The notes: generated from the letters alone by a model not told the origin. DNA of 64,000 nt from Treponema sp. (GCA_016294105.1 JAEDCN010000003.1:96119-160118); one strand, 5' to 3'. Shown: positions 1 to 8,161, numbered from the stretch's first letter. Numbers and translations are program-made.

Positions 1-655
1 TGCCGAGAATCCCGATATGGGCAGTTCCGATGTTGGTAATAACGCCTAGTTTAGGAGAAAGAACACCAGCAATTTCTGCCATCTCCCCCTTTCTATTCAT
101 ACCCAGCTCAAAAACTCCCACCTGATGATGGGCCCGAATCTCAAAGCAAGATAGAGGCAAGCCAGTTTCAGAGTTTAAGTTGCCCTTGTTCATCACCACC
201 TTGTAGCGAGTGGAAAGGAGAGAGGCCAAGATTTCTTTTGTAGTTGTTTTGCCGCTGGAACCAGTGATTCCGATGCGAATCAACTGGGGAAATTTCTGTA
301 CGTAAGCGGCAGCGGCAGCCTGCAAGCCATACATGGTATGTTCCACAGCCACAAAGGTAACTGCAGGATACTCCTTGTGCCACTCTTGAATAAGATCCAA
401 TGAGGAAGCGGCAAAAGTTTTGTTTACCAGAACAACGGTGGCTCCCTGTTGCAAGGCTGCAGGAATATATTTGTGACCATCTTGAAATTCACCAACCAAA
501 GGAATGAACATTCCCCCCGCCACGGCGCTGCGACTGTCTGTTGCCACAGAGTCAAAGAAAAAATCCTTCTCTGGGCATCCCAAAACAGGAGTTCCACCAG
601 TGGCGGCCAGGAGTTCAACAAGAGACAATAATGATGTTTGTGGGATGAACTGCAT
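1..655 (-). CDS. murF: UDP-N-acetylmuramoyl-tripeptide--D-alanyl-D-alanine ligase, N-terminal part
   Basis: Cytoplasmic Mur ligase that adds D-Ala-D-Ala to the UDP-MurNAc-tripeptide. About 218 N-terminal residues are present and the gene runs off the left edge. Seen in the sequence: an N-terminal uridine-binding-type domain with DSRSAVAGGMF, the ATP loop GITGSSGKTTTKE, the motif GMNRKGEMAEIAG, and ITNIGTAHIG at the edge, all typical of MurF. The start is taken at an ATG (MQFIPQTSLL) preceded by a GAGGGG stretch about 15 bases upstream; the frame stays open further upstream, so an earlier GTG start cannot be excluded. It is the last visible gene of the minus-strand mraZ-rsmH-ftsL cluster. Identity is certain, the start less so. 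Confidence 0.9.
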   Translation of the reverse strand, partial: MQFIPQTSLLSLVELLAATGGTPVLGCPEKDFFFDSVATDSRSAVAGGMFIPLVGEFQDGHKYIPAALQQGATVVLVNKTFAASSLDLIQEWHKEYPAVTFVAVEHTMYGLQAAAAAYVQKFPQLIRIGITGSSGKTTTKEILASLLSTRYKVVMNKGNLNSETGLPLSCFEIRAHHQVGVFELGMNRKGEMAEIAGVLSPKLGVITNIGTAHIGILG

Positions 656-836
656 TGTTTTGCAAGTTCCATCCCCTCTGGATGATTCTACACCCACTAC
701 ACGTTCCACTGTTATTAACGCTCCCACAACAATATAACAGGTTTGCCACCACAAATTGCAACGGCTTGGACAAAGTCCCTTTCATTTGGCAGTTTCCCCC
801 CAACTACCAAACCGGATGGAATACACCAGCTTTCTG
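656..836 (-). other. ftsL-murF intergenic gap
   Basis: About 180 bases separate ftsL and murF, unusually long for this tightly packed cluster. ftsI and murE, which sit here in many bacteria, are absent. On the minus strand one frame, entered from within ftsL, stays open and ends ...GGKPVILLWER at a TAA near 718; I do not recognise it and see no start or ribosome site for it. It may be a decayed gene end or simply a spacer. Confidence 0.4.
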
Positions 837-1130
837 CTAGCGACCACCCATTTCGACACGGATGATTTCACTACTTTCAGCAGGTCGCATTCCTAGTTGA
901 CCTGAGGCAAGGGCCTCGATTCTGTCTGCACCAGCAAGAACACTGATTCCAGTAATCAGATTCTTGTTCTTCTCCACCAATTCAGCCTGTTCACGCTCCA
1001 ATCCAGCAATTTCGCCCTTTAACTGAGCAAATTTCTGAGACTGAGCCCCGAGCACCGCAAGAAATACTGGAATGCTGGCAGCCAGCAGGCAAATGGCAAC
1101 TCCTTTTGCCAATGCACTTCTCGTTTTCAT
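837..1130 (-). CDS. ftsL: FtsL-like cell division protein
   Basis: Small bitopic protein of 97 residues. A short basic N-terminus (MKTRSALAKG) is followed by one membrane segment at about residues 10-28, then a heptad-rich segment (QSQKFAQLKGEIAGLEREQ) that should form a coiled coil, the layout of FtsL, which helps assemble the division complex. Sequence identity across FtsL proteins is always low, so the call rests on length, topology and position directly after rsmH, from which it is separated by 13 bases. A CGGAG ribosome site precedes the ATG. Translation is probably linked to the upstream genes of the cluster. Confidence 0.75.
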   Translation of the reverse strand: MKTRSALAKGVAICLLAASIPVFLAVLGAQSQKFAQLKGEIAGLEREQAELVEKNKNLITGISVLAGADRIEALASGQLGMRPAESSEIIRVEMGGR

Positions 1131-1143
1131 CGTAAACTCCGTT

Positions 1144-2160
1144 TTATTCTTCAGCAGGAGAAATCATCCGTGACGTCTCCTGGTCGAGTTCCTTTAACTT
1201 CCGTATAACTCGTAACTTGGCACTGCGAGAAGGGCCATTTGCCTCCACCTCTTCCTGAGATGGCAGCACTGGCTTTCTCGTAAGCACCTGAGCATGGGGT
1301 GAGCCGCCGCATTTGCATACAGCTTGCTCTGGCGGACAGACACACGTCTTCCCCAAGTCACGGAAATAATTTTTTACAATCCTGTCTTCCAGAGAATGGA
1401 AGGTTATGACTCCCATTTTGCCACCTACCTGCAACACATTGAATGCTGCAGGTAACACCTGGGGCAGACGGTTCAACTCCTTGTTGACCACTATCCGCAG
1501 AGCCTGGAAGGTTCTGGTGGCAGGGTGCAAGTGGCCATGGCGATAGGCAGCAGGCACCACGCTATAAATCAGTTCCGCCAAGTCCGCAGAAGATTCAATC
1601 CGTGAACTACTGCGGGCAGCAACAATGGCAGCTGCAATCCTGCGACTGTAACGCTCCTCTCCGTACAGATAGATTATATCTGCAAGCTTTTGCTCCGACC
1701 AGCTATTAACCACATCGGCGGCGGAAGGCCCAGCATTGGGATTGAGCCTCATATCCAGCGGTTCATCCTTTCTGAAAGAAAAGCCCCGGCCAGACTCCTC
1801 GTAATGGAATACGGAAATCCCCAGGTCAAAAAGGATGAGATTGGGACGGCGATTTTCAGCAGAAAAATCAAAGTCCTGATAAAAATCATTGAACCAACCC
1901 AGATGAAAATTCATTCGGTTCCCATAACATTCCAGACGCCGACGAGCCTTTGCCTGAATGTTGGCATCGGCATCCAAGCCCAGCACCTGCAGCTTGGGAT
2001 AGGTCTTCAAAAAACCATTGGAATGTCCACCCTCACCAAGGGTGGAATCAATCAGGAAGGGATTGTCACTAAAAGGCTCCCCCTCCGGAGACAAATAGTG
2101 AAGACACTCCTGCAACAACACTGGTGTGTGGACAATGGTCTGACAAGATGAATTATCCAA
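1144..2160 (-). CDS. rsmH: 16S rRNA (cytosine1402-N4)-methyltransferase
   Basis: Methylates N4 of C1402 in 16S rRNA using S-adenosylmethionine. The 338-residue protein has the family marks: HTPVLLQECL near the N-terminus, the SAM-binding DSTLGEGGHS, the acidic LGLDADANI, ILFDLGISVFH, the substrate segment RGFSFRKDEPLDMRLN, and FHSLEDRIVKNYF. The start is a TTG with AGGAG about seven bases upstream; no better ATG exists near the conserved N-terminus. A cysteine cluster CVCPPEQAVCKCGG lies near residue 285, common in this family. It follows mraZ by nine bases and precedes ftsL, the standard dcw order. Confidence 0.96.
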   Translation of the reverse strand: MDNSSCQTIVHTPVLLQECLHYLSPEGEPFSDNPFLIDSTLGEGGHSNGFLKTYPKLQVLGLDADANIQAKARRRLECYGNRMNFHLGWFNDFYQDFDFSAENRRPNLILFDLGISVFHYEESGRGFSFRKDEPLDMRLNPNAGPSAADVVNSWSEQKLADIIYLYGEERYSRRIAAAIVAARSSSRIESSADLAELIYSVVPAAYRHGHLHPATRTFQALRIVVNKELNRLPQVLPAAFNVLQVGGKMGVITFHSLEDRIVKNYFRDLGKTCVCPPEQAVCKCGGSPHAQVLTRKPVLPSQEEVEANGPSRSAKLRVIRKLKELDQETSRMISPAEE

Positions 2161-2169
2161 GACTTACTC

Positions 2170-2613
2170 CTATAGGCAGATGTCGCTAAGACCTTCTGTT
2201 GCTTCCCGAAAGGAACTTTCGCTTTCTTCCAGATACGCCTTGTATATATCAGCATCCCACAACTCAATATACTTGTTGATTCCTAAAAAGATGCATTCCT
2301 TTGACAAGCTCGCATACTCCCTCAAGCTTTGGGGGATGCCGATCCGCCCACCCTTGTCGAACTCCACCGTTTGTGCCGGTGCAATAAGCCGACGAACTAC
2401 AGATCGATCCCGCCCACTGAAGGGAGATGCGGCTCCCATGAGCTTTGATGAGAAATTTTTCCACTCCTCGGCAGTAAATAACCACAAGCAATGGTCCACA
2501 GCCTGAGTGATGATGAGTGTATCTTCTGTAAGCTCCCGCCGCAATTTGGCTGGGAAGGGTATCCGCCCCTTCTCGTCCAAGGTGTTGCGGAACTCACCAG
2601 TAAGCAAATCCAT
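2170..2613 (-). CDS. mraZ: Transcriptional regulator MraZ
   Basis: DNA-binding repressor of the division and cell-wall cluster; forms a ring and binds direct repeats at its own promoter. Two SpoVT/AbrB-like half domains are visible: the first near residues 5-50 (GEFRNTLDEKGRIPFPAKLR), the second near 80-125 (VEFDKGGRIGIPQSLREYASL). About 147 residues, normal for the family. I place the start at the ATG giving MDLLTGEF, which matches the family N-terminus; a TTG six bases earlier is also possible. It leads the minus-strand operon and overlaps its own operator. Confidence 0.95.
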   Translation of the reverse strand: MDLLTGEFRNTLDEKGRIPFPAKLRRELTEDTLIITQAVDHCLWLFTAEEWKNFSSKLMGAASPFSGRDRSVVRRLIAPAQTVEFDKGGRIGIPQSLREYASLSKECIFLGINKYIELWDADIYKAYLEESESSFREATEGLSDICL

Positions 2614-2648
2614 CCACAATTTCCCACTATTTACGTTTTTTTCCCACC
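2612..2648 (-). promoter_or_regulatory. MraZ operator, phased TGGG repeats
   Basis: Read on the minus strand, TGGGA boxes lie 20 bases apart and a third weaker box TGGAT follows 10 bases later. Known MraZ operators consist of TGGGN boxes with 10-base periodicity, so this array just downstream of the -10 box and overlapping the gene start is the expected autoregulatory site. Confidence 0.8.
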
Positions 2649-2655
2649 TATTTTC

Positions 2656-2683
2656 ATTTTAATCAAAAAAAATCACCTGTCAA
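2656..2683 (-). promoter_or_regulatory. Sigma-70 promoter of the mraZ operon
   Basis: On the minus strand TTGACA (2683-2678) and TAAAAT (2661-2656) are separated by 16 bases and lie directly upstream of the MraZ operator. Confidence 0.75.
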
Positions 2684-2758
2684 TGACCTTTTATGGGATT
2701 TCAGCCAAAACTAAAAAAAGGACTTTACTTTTTATCTATACACTTATATAGTTTCATC

Positions 2759-3460
2759 ATGATTAACACCTACTCTGAATCTCAGCTTCACAATACCTTG
2801 AAAAACCTCTACGCAGAAGCCAGCCAAGGACTGACGGAGCAGCAGGTGGCAGGAAAGATTTGCGACATTGTTGCCAAGGACGGAAGCATCATCGAGATTC
2901 AGACAGGAAGCCTTTCCAAGCTCCATGGGAAGCTGGGGCTACTACTACCCCACCACAAGGTGAAGGTGGTGTATCCTTTGGTGGTGAGAAAAACCATTGA
3001 GACAAGAAAAAAAGATGGTACTTTAGTGTCCTGCCGAAAAAGCCCCAAAAAGCAATGTTTACTGGATATGTTTTCTGAGTTGACTGCTCTCTTTCCCTAT
3101 CTTCTTGAGGAGAACTTTGTTTTGGAGGTTCTAGAGGTTTCTGTGGTGGAGCATAGAATAAAGGAGGATGCTCCTGTTCAGCTAGCTAACAAAAGCAGAC
3201 GGTTTAAGCGAGATTGGTATAAGGAGGGCAAGAGCTTGGAGGAAATCTACGCCACCCACCAATTTGCTTCTGCAGAGGATTATCTTGAGCTTTTGCCACA
3301 GGAATTGCCAGAAACCTTTACCATAAAGGAGGCCAGCACTGTGCTGAAGGGACGGAATGTACCACGAATGCTGTGGGTGCTACGGAAAATGGGCTTAGTG
3401 GAACAGGTGGGAAAGCAGGGACGAAGACTGCTGCTGAAAAAGAAAGATACAACTGACTAG
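2759..3460 (+). CDS. Conserved protein of unknown function with an EIQTG motif and C-terminal winged-helix-like region
   Basis: A 233-residue protein. Near residue 45 it has DGSIIEIQTGSLSKLHGKL, an acidic-then-E-x-Q arrangement reminiscent of PD-(D/E)xK nuclease cores, followed by a basic segment RRFKRDW and a C-terminal helix-turn-helix-like region (FTIKEASTVLKGRN to KQGRRLLLKK). I recall a widespread uncharacterised family with the same EIQT...KSPKK...LL pattern (DUF8091, from memory). The ATG at 2759 gives MINTYSES. The gene is convergent with the DNA methyltransferase and the 3' ends overlap by four bases, which makes a restriction partner thinkable but unproven. Confidence 0.6.
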   Translation: MINTYSESQLHNTLKNLYAEASQGLTEQQVAGKICDIVAKDGSIIEIQTGSLSKLHGKLGLLLPHHKVKVVYPLVVRKTIETRKKDGTLVSCRKSPKKQCLLDMFSELTALFPYLLEENFVLEVLEVSVVEHRIKEDAPVQLANKSRRFKRDWYKEGKSLEEIYATHQFASAEDYLELLPQELPETFTIKEASTVLKGRNVPRMLWVLRKMGLVEQVGKQGRRLLLKKKDTTD

Positions 3461-4530
3461 AGTTCATCATCATGGAATAAAACTTCATCCGAAGAAGCGG
3501 TGTTCCGGGACGAAACACTTTTTTGTAATAAAGCGGTGTTCCGAGACGAAACACTTTTCTGTAATAAAGCGGTGTTCCGGGACGAAACACTTTTTTGTAA
3601 TAAAGCGGTGTTTCGTTCCCAGAAGACACCGTCGGTGTAGCCTTGGATGGAGGGATTTTCCTCTGCCATGGCAAGGCGTTTTTGGGCTAGAAGGCAATAT
3701 TCTAGGTTTTGCTCCACTCCAATGAAGTGACGTCCCAGTTTTTTTGCCACCACGGCACTGGTTCCAGAGCCAAGAAAGGGGTCGAGCACCAGTCCTTCTG
3801 GAGGGCAGCTAGCCAGAATCAATTTGGCAATAAGCTTTTCTGGCTTTTGAGTGGGATGCTCCGTGTTTTCTGGCATGGACCAGTAGGGAACGGAAATGTC
3901 GTCCCAAAAGTTTCCTGGATGGGTGAGACGAAAGCGACCTTCTTCAGTTTCTTCCCAGTCTTTGGGCTTGCCTTCCTGACGATAGGGAGCCAGCACCCGC
4001 CGCTTTTGCTTGACTGATTCCACATCAAAGTAAAAGTCCTGGCTACAGGTGGCAAACCAAATATCCTCGCAGGCATTCTTCCAGTTGGCCTTGGCTCCCC
4101 TGCCCTTTTCTCGCTGCCACACGATGCGGTTTCGTACAATGGCGTATTTTTTCAGCAGGAAATACAAGCAGGCTGAATTCTTCCAGTCACCGCACAGATA
4201 AATGGAGCCCGTGGGCTTGAGACAACGAAAAACTGAGGGGAACCAGCTTTCTAGGTAATCAAGATATTCCTGGTCGCTCAAGGAAGAGAACTTCATGCCG
4301 GCAAAATCTTTGGCCATGTTGTAGGGAGGATCGAGAATCAATAAGTCAACACAGGATGGAGGCAAGAGATCCATGAGATGAAACAAGTTACCATGGAGAA
4401 TCTTATCCTGCAGCTGACTCAGGGAAAAAGGTGTCTTGTCTGTGTTTTCATGGGGCTCCAGTAGCTGGGAGTGATAGAAGTGCCGCTCCTCATCAGTGAG
4501 GGTAATGGTTTTGTTTCGGGAAGTACTCAC
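3457..4530 (-). CDS. Beta-class DNA N6-adenine/N4-cytosine methyltransferase with a repeat tail
   Basis: S-adenosylmethionine-dependent DNA methyltransferase. With the GTG start at 4530 the protein has 357 residues. The catalytic motif DPPYNMAKD is at residues 67-75 and the SAM-binding motif DPFLGSGTS at about 250, so the order is catalytic, target recognition, SAM, which defines the beta class (as in HinfI and CcrM enzymes). The frame is open to 4650, but that extension only reads through an inverted repeat, so I reject it. After the fold ends at about residue 300 the tail carries three copies of the 12-residue unit RNTALLQKSVSS encoded by 36-bp repeats. The target sequence cannot be read from this sequence. 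Confidence 0.85.
   Translation of the reverse strand: MSTSRNKTITLTDEERHFYHSQLLEPHENTDKTPFSLSQLQDKILHGNLFHLMDLLPPSCVDLLILDPPYNMAKDFAGMKFSSLSDQEYLDYLESWFPSVFRCLKPTGSIYLCGDWKNSACLYFLLKKYAIVRNRIVWQREKGRGAKANWKNACEDIWFATCSQDFYFDVESVKQKRRVLAPYRQEGKPKDWEETEEGRFRLTHPGNFWDDISVPYWSMPENTEHPTQKPEKLIAKLILASCPPEGLVLDPFLGSGTSAVVAKKLGRHFIGVEQNLEYCLLAQKRLAMAEENPSIQGYTDGVFWERNTALLQKSVSSRNTALLQKSVSSRNTALLQKSVSSRNTASSDEVLFHDDEL
3497..3613. repeat. 36-bp tandem repeat, three copies plus nine bases
   Basis: Units begin at 3497, 3533 and 3569 with GCGGTGTTCCGGGACGAAAC and are nearly identical; a fourth starts at 3605 and stops after GCGGTGTTT. The unit equals 12 codons, so gain or loss of copies keeps the methyltransferase frame. 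It lies in the last 50 codons of that gene. Confidence 0.95.
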
Positions 4531-4566
4531 GGGGTGGAGTATAGCATAGGTAAATTGAAAGTGAAA

Positions 4567-4648
4567 GGGGGCAACAGGGAAACCCCAATCAGCCTCGCAC
4601 TTCGCTACGCTCACAGTTCGGCTGCTCAGGGGACCTCCCTGTTGCCCC
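4567..4648. repeat. Imperfect 80-bp inverted repeat
   Basis: Perfect outer arms GGGGCAACAGGGA (4568-4580) and TCCCTGTTGCCCC (4636-4648) continue into interrupted inner pairing (CCCC...ATCAGCC with GGCTGCTCAGGGG). The loop holds CGCACTTCGCTACGCTCAC. It fills the gap between the methyltransferase start and the end of the next minus-strand gene. It has no T tract, so it looks more like a REP- or MITE-like element than a terminator. Confidence 0.75.
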
Positions 4649-4659
4649 AACGCTTTCGT

Positions 4660-6363
4660 TCATCGGGCTATACTGTGGGATAAGAGGACTTGATAATGAA
4701 TTTCAGCAAAGGTAAAGCCTTCTTCAATCCCTGTATCTTCGGTATTAAACTTGTTCCAGAGTAATGACACCTGAGTAAAGACAATAGCAAGATCATCTTG
4801 TTGGTATACAAGAAGATAATCATTGTCAAATCCTGTAGTATTAGAGAAGGTGTCCACAAGGCGTTCCAAAAAGAAGTTTGTCATATCAAGATATGTTCCA
4901 TTTCCCAGGGGAAGTAGGAGGGTTTTTTCAAGGGAAGACTCGGTGTTAAAAGAATAATTGTACCAGTGCATGGTTTTGTACTGGGAAATATCTAGTTCCA
5001 ACTCAGAAAGGTTGTCGAAATCAGAATAGACATTGTAATAAAACTCTTTTACCACGGCAGTTTCTCTGATACCTCGCTCTACGGTCACTTCTTTGAAAAA
5101 ATCTTCATAAACGGGAAAGAGCATAGAAATCTGAGGATCTGTTCTTTCCTGATTAAAGTACAGATAATCAAAAGCACCTTCGAGAATTTCCAGTTCCTGA
5201 TTGTTCATGTCCTTTAGAGCTGTTTCAAAATCCTCCGTTGTCTGCACCTGGTAGCGGTGGAGAATCTGATGAATTCTACCACTTTGACTTCGGAATGCCA
5301 TCTGCTGGCCATCAAAGGGGGAAAGACTTGCCAGCACCAGCAAGAAGGCCAAAAGAGGAAACAAAAAAGTGCGGTAACGGCCTTTCTTAACAAGAGCAAC
5401 CACCACAAAAACAAAGGAAAAGATCATAAACAGAAGGCTATACCATCGCTGAGCAGTGAGCCCATAGGCTGACACTCGAATTGCCACTGCAAGACACTGA
5501 ACAGCTAGCAGAGGAAGGAGCAGAAAAACACCAGGACCGCGAAAAATAGCCACGAACTTTTCCTGCTGAAATTCCTCTAGTACAAAGTAAAAGAACATGA
5601 ACACGGCACAGGCATAGGACACGAACCAGTTTATCAGGCCCGAAGGCATATCCTGCAAAATCACAATCTTTACCAGATATACATAGAGAACTGCCAGCAA
5701 CACCAAATACAGGGGAAAAAGCACCCGTAACATAAAAATCTTAAATCCACGGCCGCTCGAAACTACCACCTCTTTTTTGAACAACAAGGTAACCATCATG
5801 GAAAGGGGAACAAAAAAGAAGCCAAAGCCCAAAATACATGACCCGACAATCTCTAAGACTTCCCCTGAAAGGGAAACGATGATTTCCGTTACAGCAAAGA
5901 GCACTATTCCAAGGCCTGCCATCACCGCACAGGCTGAAAGTAAGCAAAAACCCACATCCTTTACTAATACAGAAAGAAGATTATTCTCCTTGCGATTTAC
6001 ATAAAAAAAGAGAAAAATAGCAACAAGACAGCTACAGGCACCAAAAATCCCAGTATTTGGGGCATACCACAAAAACCGAATCAAAAGCCCAAGCCCAAAG
6101 CCTAGCAGACTTCCTGCAACTTCCATCCACCAAGTGTTTTTTCCTCGTGGCTCTAGCCACAAAATCGTAATGACACAGGCAAGAAGTGCCAACAAAGAGC
6201 TACAAAATAAGTCTAAAACGAGAAGCCTGTTAGTGCCCCCATCCAGTTCCTGCTGCATCCACAATGTTGCCAAAAGAGAAACTACAAAAATGAGGCTGTA
6301 CAACACAGGATACACTCGTACCATCTTAGCTGCTGAGTGAAATAATTGCTTGAACTTGTTCAT
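4660..6363 (-). CDS. Multi-pass membrane protein, DUF4153-like
   Basis: 567 residues. The first 370 residues hold roughly ten hydrophobic segments separated by short basic loops; the remaining 200 are soluble and rich in acidic and aromatic residues. The segment VSAYGLTAQRWYSLLF near residue 300 is typical of DUF4153 membrane proteins, whose function is unknown. The start MNKFKQLFHSAAKM follows a weak ribosome site. The hydrophobic part shows no transporter or enzyme motif that I recognise. It is transcribed alone or with the methyltransferase, with the inverted repeat between them. Confidence 0.65.
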   Translation of the reverse strand: MNKFKQLFHSAAKMVRVYPVLYSLIFVVSLLATLWMQQELDGGTNRLLVLDLFCSSLLALLACVITILWLEPRGKNTWWMEVAGSLLGFGLGLLIRFLWYAPNTGIFGACSCLVAIFLFFYVNRKENNLLSVLVKDVGFCLLSACAVMAGLGIVLFAVTEIIVSLSGEVLEIVGSCILGFGFFFVPLSMMVTLLFKKEVVVSSGRGFKIFMLRVLFPLYLVLLAVLYVYLVKIVILQDMPSGLINWFVSYACAVFMFFYFVLEEFQQEKFVAIFRGPGVFLLLPLLAVQCLAVAIRVSAYGLTAQRWYSLLFMIFSFVFVVVALVKKGRYRTFLFPLLAFLLVLASLSPFDGQQMAFRSQSGRIHQILHRYQVQTTEDFETALKDMNNQELEILEGAFDYLYFNQERTDPQISMLFPVYEDFFKEVTVERGIRETAVVKEFYYNVYSDFDNLSELELDISQYKTMHWYNYSFNTESSLEKTLLLPLGNGTYLDMTNFFLERLVDTFSNTTGFDNDYLLVYQQDDLAIVFTQVSLLWNKFNTEDTGIEEGFTFAEIHYQVLLSHSIAR

Positions 6364-6449
6364 AACCTTAGTTTATCATCAAAGAAATGGGGAAACAAGG
6401 GGAAGAATCGGCTACACTAGACTAGACAAAAAAATTAAGGGGTCGCACA

Positions 6450-6653
6450 ATGGAGGAATATGTGGAAAATATCAAAGATTTTTTTGACTCAAGAGAGCTC
6501 AATTATAATCAATTGTCACCAAGCGATATTACACAAATTCCTGGAATACATGAATTATTTTCTTCAACCTGGGGCGACTACAACAAAGTTGCAGAATAAT
6601 TCATAGAAGAACAGGCAGACACATACATAGAACGTATTTTAGGACAACAATAA
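6450..6653 (+). pseudogene. Small gene interrupted by an in-frame TAA
   Basis: An ATG with GGGG eight bases upstream opens a 49-codon frame (MEEYVENIKDFF...) that ends at TAA 6597-6599. The same frame continues for 17 more codons of normal composition (FIEEQADTYIERILGQQ) to a second TAA. The continuity suggests one gene of about 66 residues broken by a nonsense change. I do not recognise it. Confidence 0.45.
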
Positions 6654-6733
6654 GGTTCTGTCTTACCTATAGAAAACTATAATTCCTAAGTTTATTCCAA
6701 TTAAACGAAAAGCCACTTGATTCTATTTACAGA

Positions 6734-6748
6734 AACAGTTATACTGTT
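6734..6748. promoter_or_regulatory. Palindrome in the trpB promoter region
   Basis: AACAGT-TAT-ACTGTT lies between a TTTACA and a TATAAA sequence about 28 bases upstream of trpB, a typical place for a repressor site. The regulator is unknown. Confidence 0.4.
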
Positions 6749-6775
6749 ACTATAAATAGATACAAGGAGTTTTTT

Positions 6776-8161
6776 ATGAGACAACAAGAGATTCCCTACA
6801 AGATTTATCTCAGCGAAAAGGAGATGCCCCAGGCCTGGTACAATATGCGTGCGGACATGAAGAACAAGGGTTCTCACCTGCTGAATCCAGTCACCCACCA
6901 GCCCATGACGGCACAGGAGCTGGAGACAGTTTTCTGCAGCGAGCTGGTGCAGCAGGAGCTGAACGACAACGACCGACTCATCCCCATTCCTGATGAGATC
7001 CTCCAGTTCTACCGGATGTACCGCCCCGCACCCCTCACCCGAGCCTACTGTCTGGAGCGGAAGCTGGGGACACCGGCGAAAATCTACTACAAGTTCGAGG
7101 GAAACAACACCTCCGGCAGCCACAAGCTGAATTCTGCCATCGCCCAGGCCTACTACGCCAAAAAGCAGGGGCTGAAGGGTGTTACCACCGAGACCGGTGC
7201 GGGCCAGTGGGGAACCGCCCTGTCCATGGCCTGCGCCTACCTTGATCTGGACTGCATCGTCTACCAGGTGAAGTGCTCCTATGAGCAAAAACCCTTCCGC
7301 CGGGAGGTCATCCGCACCTACGGCGCCCAGGTCATTCCCTCTCCATCCAACACCACTGCCGTTGGTCGCCAGATTCTCGCAGAGTTCCCCGATACCGACG
7401 GCAGCCTGGGCTGTGCAATTTCTGAGGCAGTGGAAACAGCCACTAGCCGAGAAGGCTACCGCTATGTTTTGGGAAGCGTTTTGTCCCAGGTATTGCTGCA
7501 CCAGTCCATTATTGGTTTGGAGGCAAAGCTTGCCATGGACAAGTTCGGCATTGTGCCTGACATCATCATTGGCTGTGCCGGCGGCGGCTCCAACCTGGGC
7601 GGACTCATCTCTCCCTTCATGGGGGAGAAACTGCGGGGAGAGCGCGACTACCGCTTCATTGCCGTGGAGCCTGCCTCCTGCCCCAGCCTCACCCGGGGCG
7701 TCTACGCCTACGACTACTGCGACACGGGCCGAGTCTGCCCCATGCAGAAGATGTACACCCTGGGCTCCAGCTTCATGCCCTCTGCAAACCATGCCGGTGG
7801 CCTGCGCTACCACGGCATGAGCTCGGTGCTGTCCCAGCTGTACCACGAGGGACACCTGGAGGCCCGCTCCTACCAGCAGACAGAAGTCTTCCAGGCCGCC
7901 CAGCTCTTTGCCCGCACCGAGGGAACCCTCCCCGCACCGGAAAGCAGCCACGCCATCAAGGCTGCCATGGACGAGGCCCTGAAGTGCAAGGAGACAGGAG
8001 AGGAGAAGACCATTCTCTTCGGCCTCACCGGCACCGGATACTTCGACATGAAGGCCTACGAAGCCTTCAACAACGGCACCATGGGAGATTATGTTCCCAC
8101 CGATGAGGATATTCGCAAGGGAACCGATGCAATTCCTCGCTTTCCTGGAAATGAGTTTTAA
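6776..8161 (+). CDS. trpB: Tryptophan synthase beta-like protein, TrpB2 type
   Basis: Pyridoxal-phosphate enzyme joining indole and serine. The 461-residue protein carries EGNNTSGSHKLNSA with the PLP lysine, TETGAGQWG, the phosphate loop GCAGGGSNLGG and the C-terminal GLTGTGYFD. The long N-terminus and the length above 450 residues fit the TrpB2 group, which often works without TrpA. No trpA or other trp gene is in the window, so it may serve indole salvage. A GGAG ribosome site precedes the ATG. The gene is much richer in G+C than its neighbours, which suggests acquisition by transfer. Confidence 0.92.
   Translation: MRQQEIPYKIYLSEKEMPQAWYNMRADMKNKGSHLLNPVTHQPMTAQELETVFCSELVQQELNDNDRLIPIPDEILQFYRMYRPAPLTRAYCLERKLGTPAKIYYKFEGNNTSGSHKLNSAIAQAYYAKKQGLKGVTTETGAGQWGTALSMACAYLDLDCIVYQVKCSYEQKPFRREVIRTYGAQVIPSPSNTTAVGRQILAEFPDTDGSLGCAISEAVETATSREGYRYVLGSVLSQVLLHQSIIGLEAKLAMDKFGIVPDIIIGCAGGGSNLGGLISPFMGEKLRGERDYRFIAVEPASCPSLTRGVYAYDYCDTGRVCPMQKMYTLGSSFMPSANHAGGLRYHGMSSVLSQLYHEGHLEARSYQQTEVFQAAQLFARTEGTLPAPESSHAIKAAMDEALKCKETGEEKTILFGLTGTGYFDMKAYEAFNNGTMGDYVPTDEDIRKGTDAIPRFPGNEF

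Noticed and set aside
1690..2151. Plus-strand frame of 153 codons inside rsmH
   Set aside because: Antisense to a fully conserved gene; composition follows rsmH codons.
3497..3613. CRISPR array
   Set aside because: The 36-bp units are contiguous with no spacers and encode in-frame repeats; no cas genes are present.
4531..4650. N-terminal extension of the methyltransferase
   Set aside because: The extra 40 codons only translate the inverted repeat, and a GTG just before the conserved part is available.
6597..6599. Recoded stop codon
   Set aside because: The codon is TAA, which is not used for selenocysteine, and no recoding hairpin was seen; a nonsense change is simpler.
6701..7951. Long open frame of 416 codons opposite trpB
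   Set aside because: It is the antisense shadow of a GC-rich gene; it lacks recognisable domains and a ribosome site, while trpB is certain.
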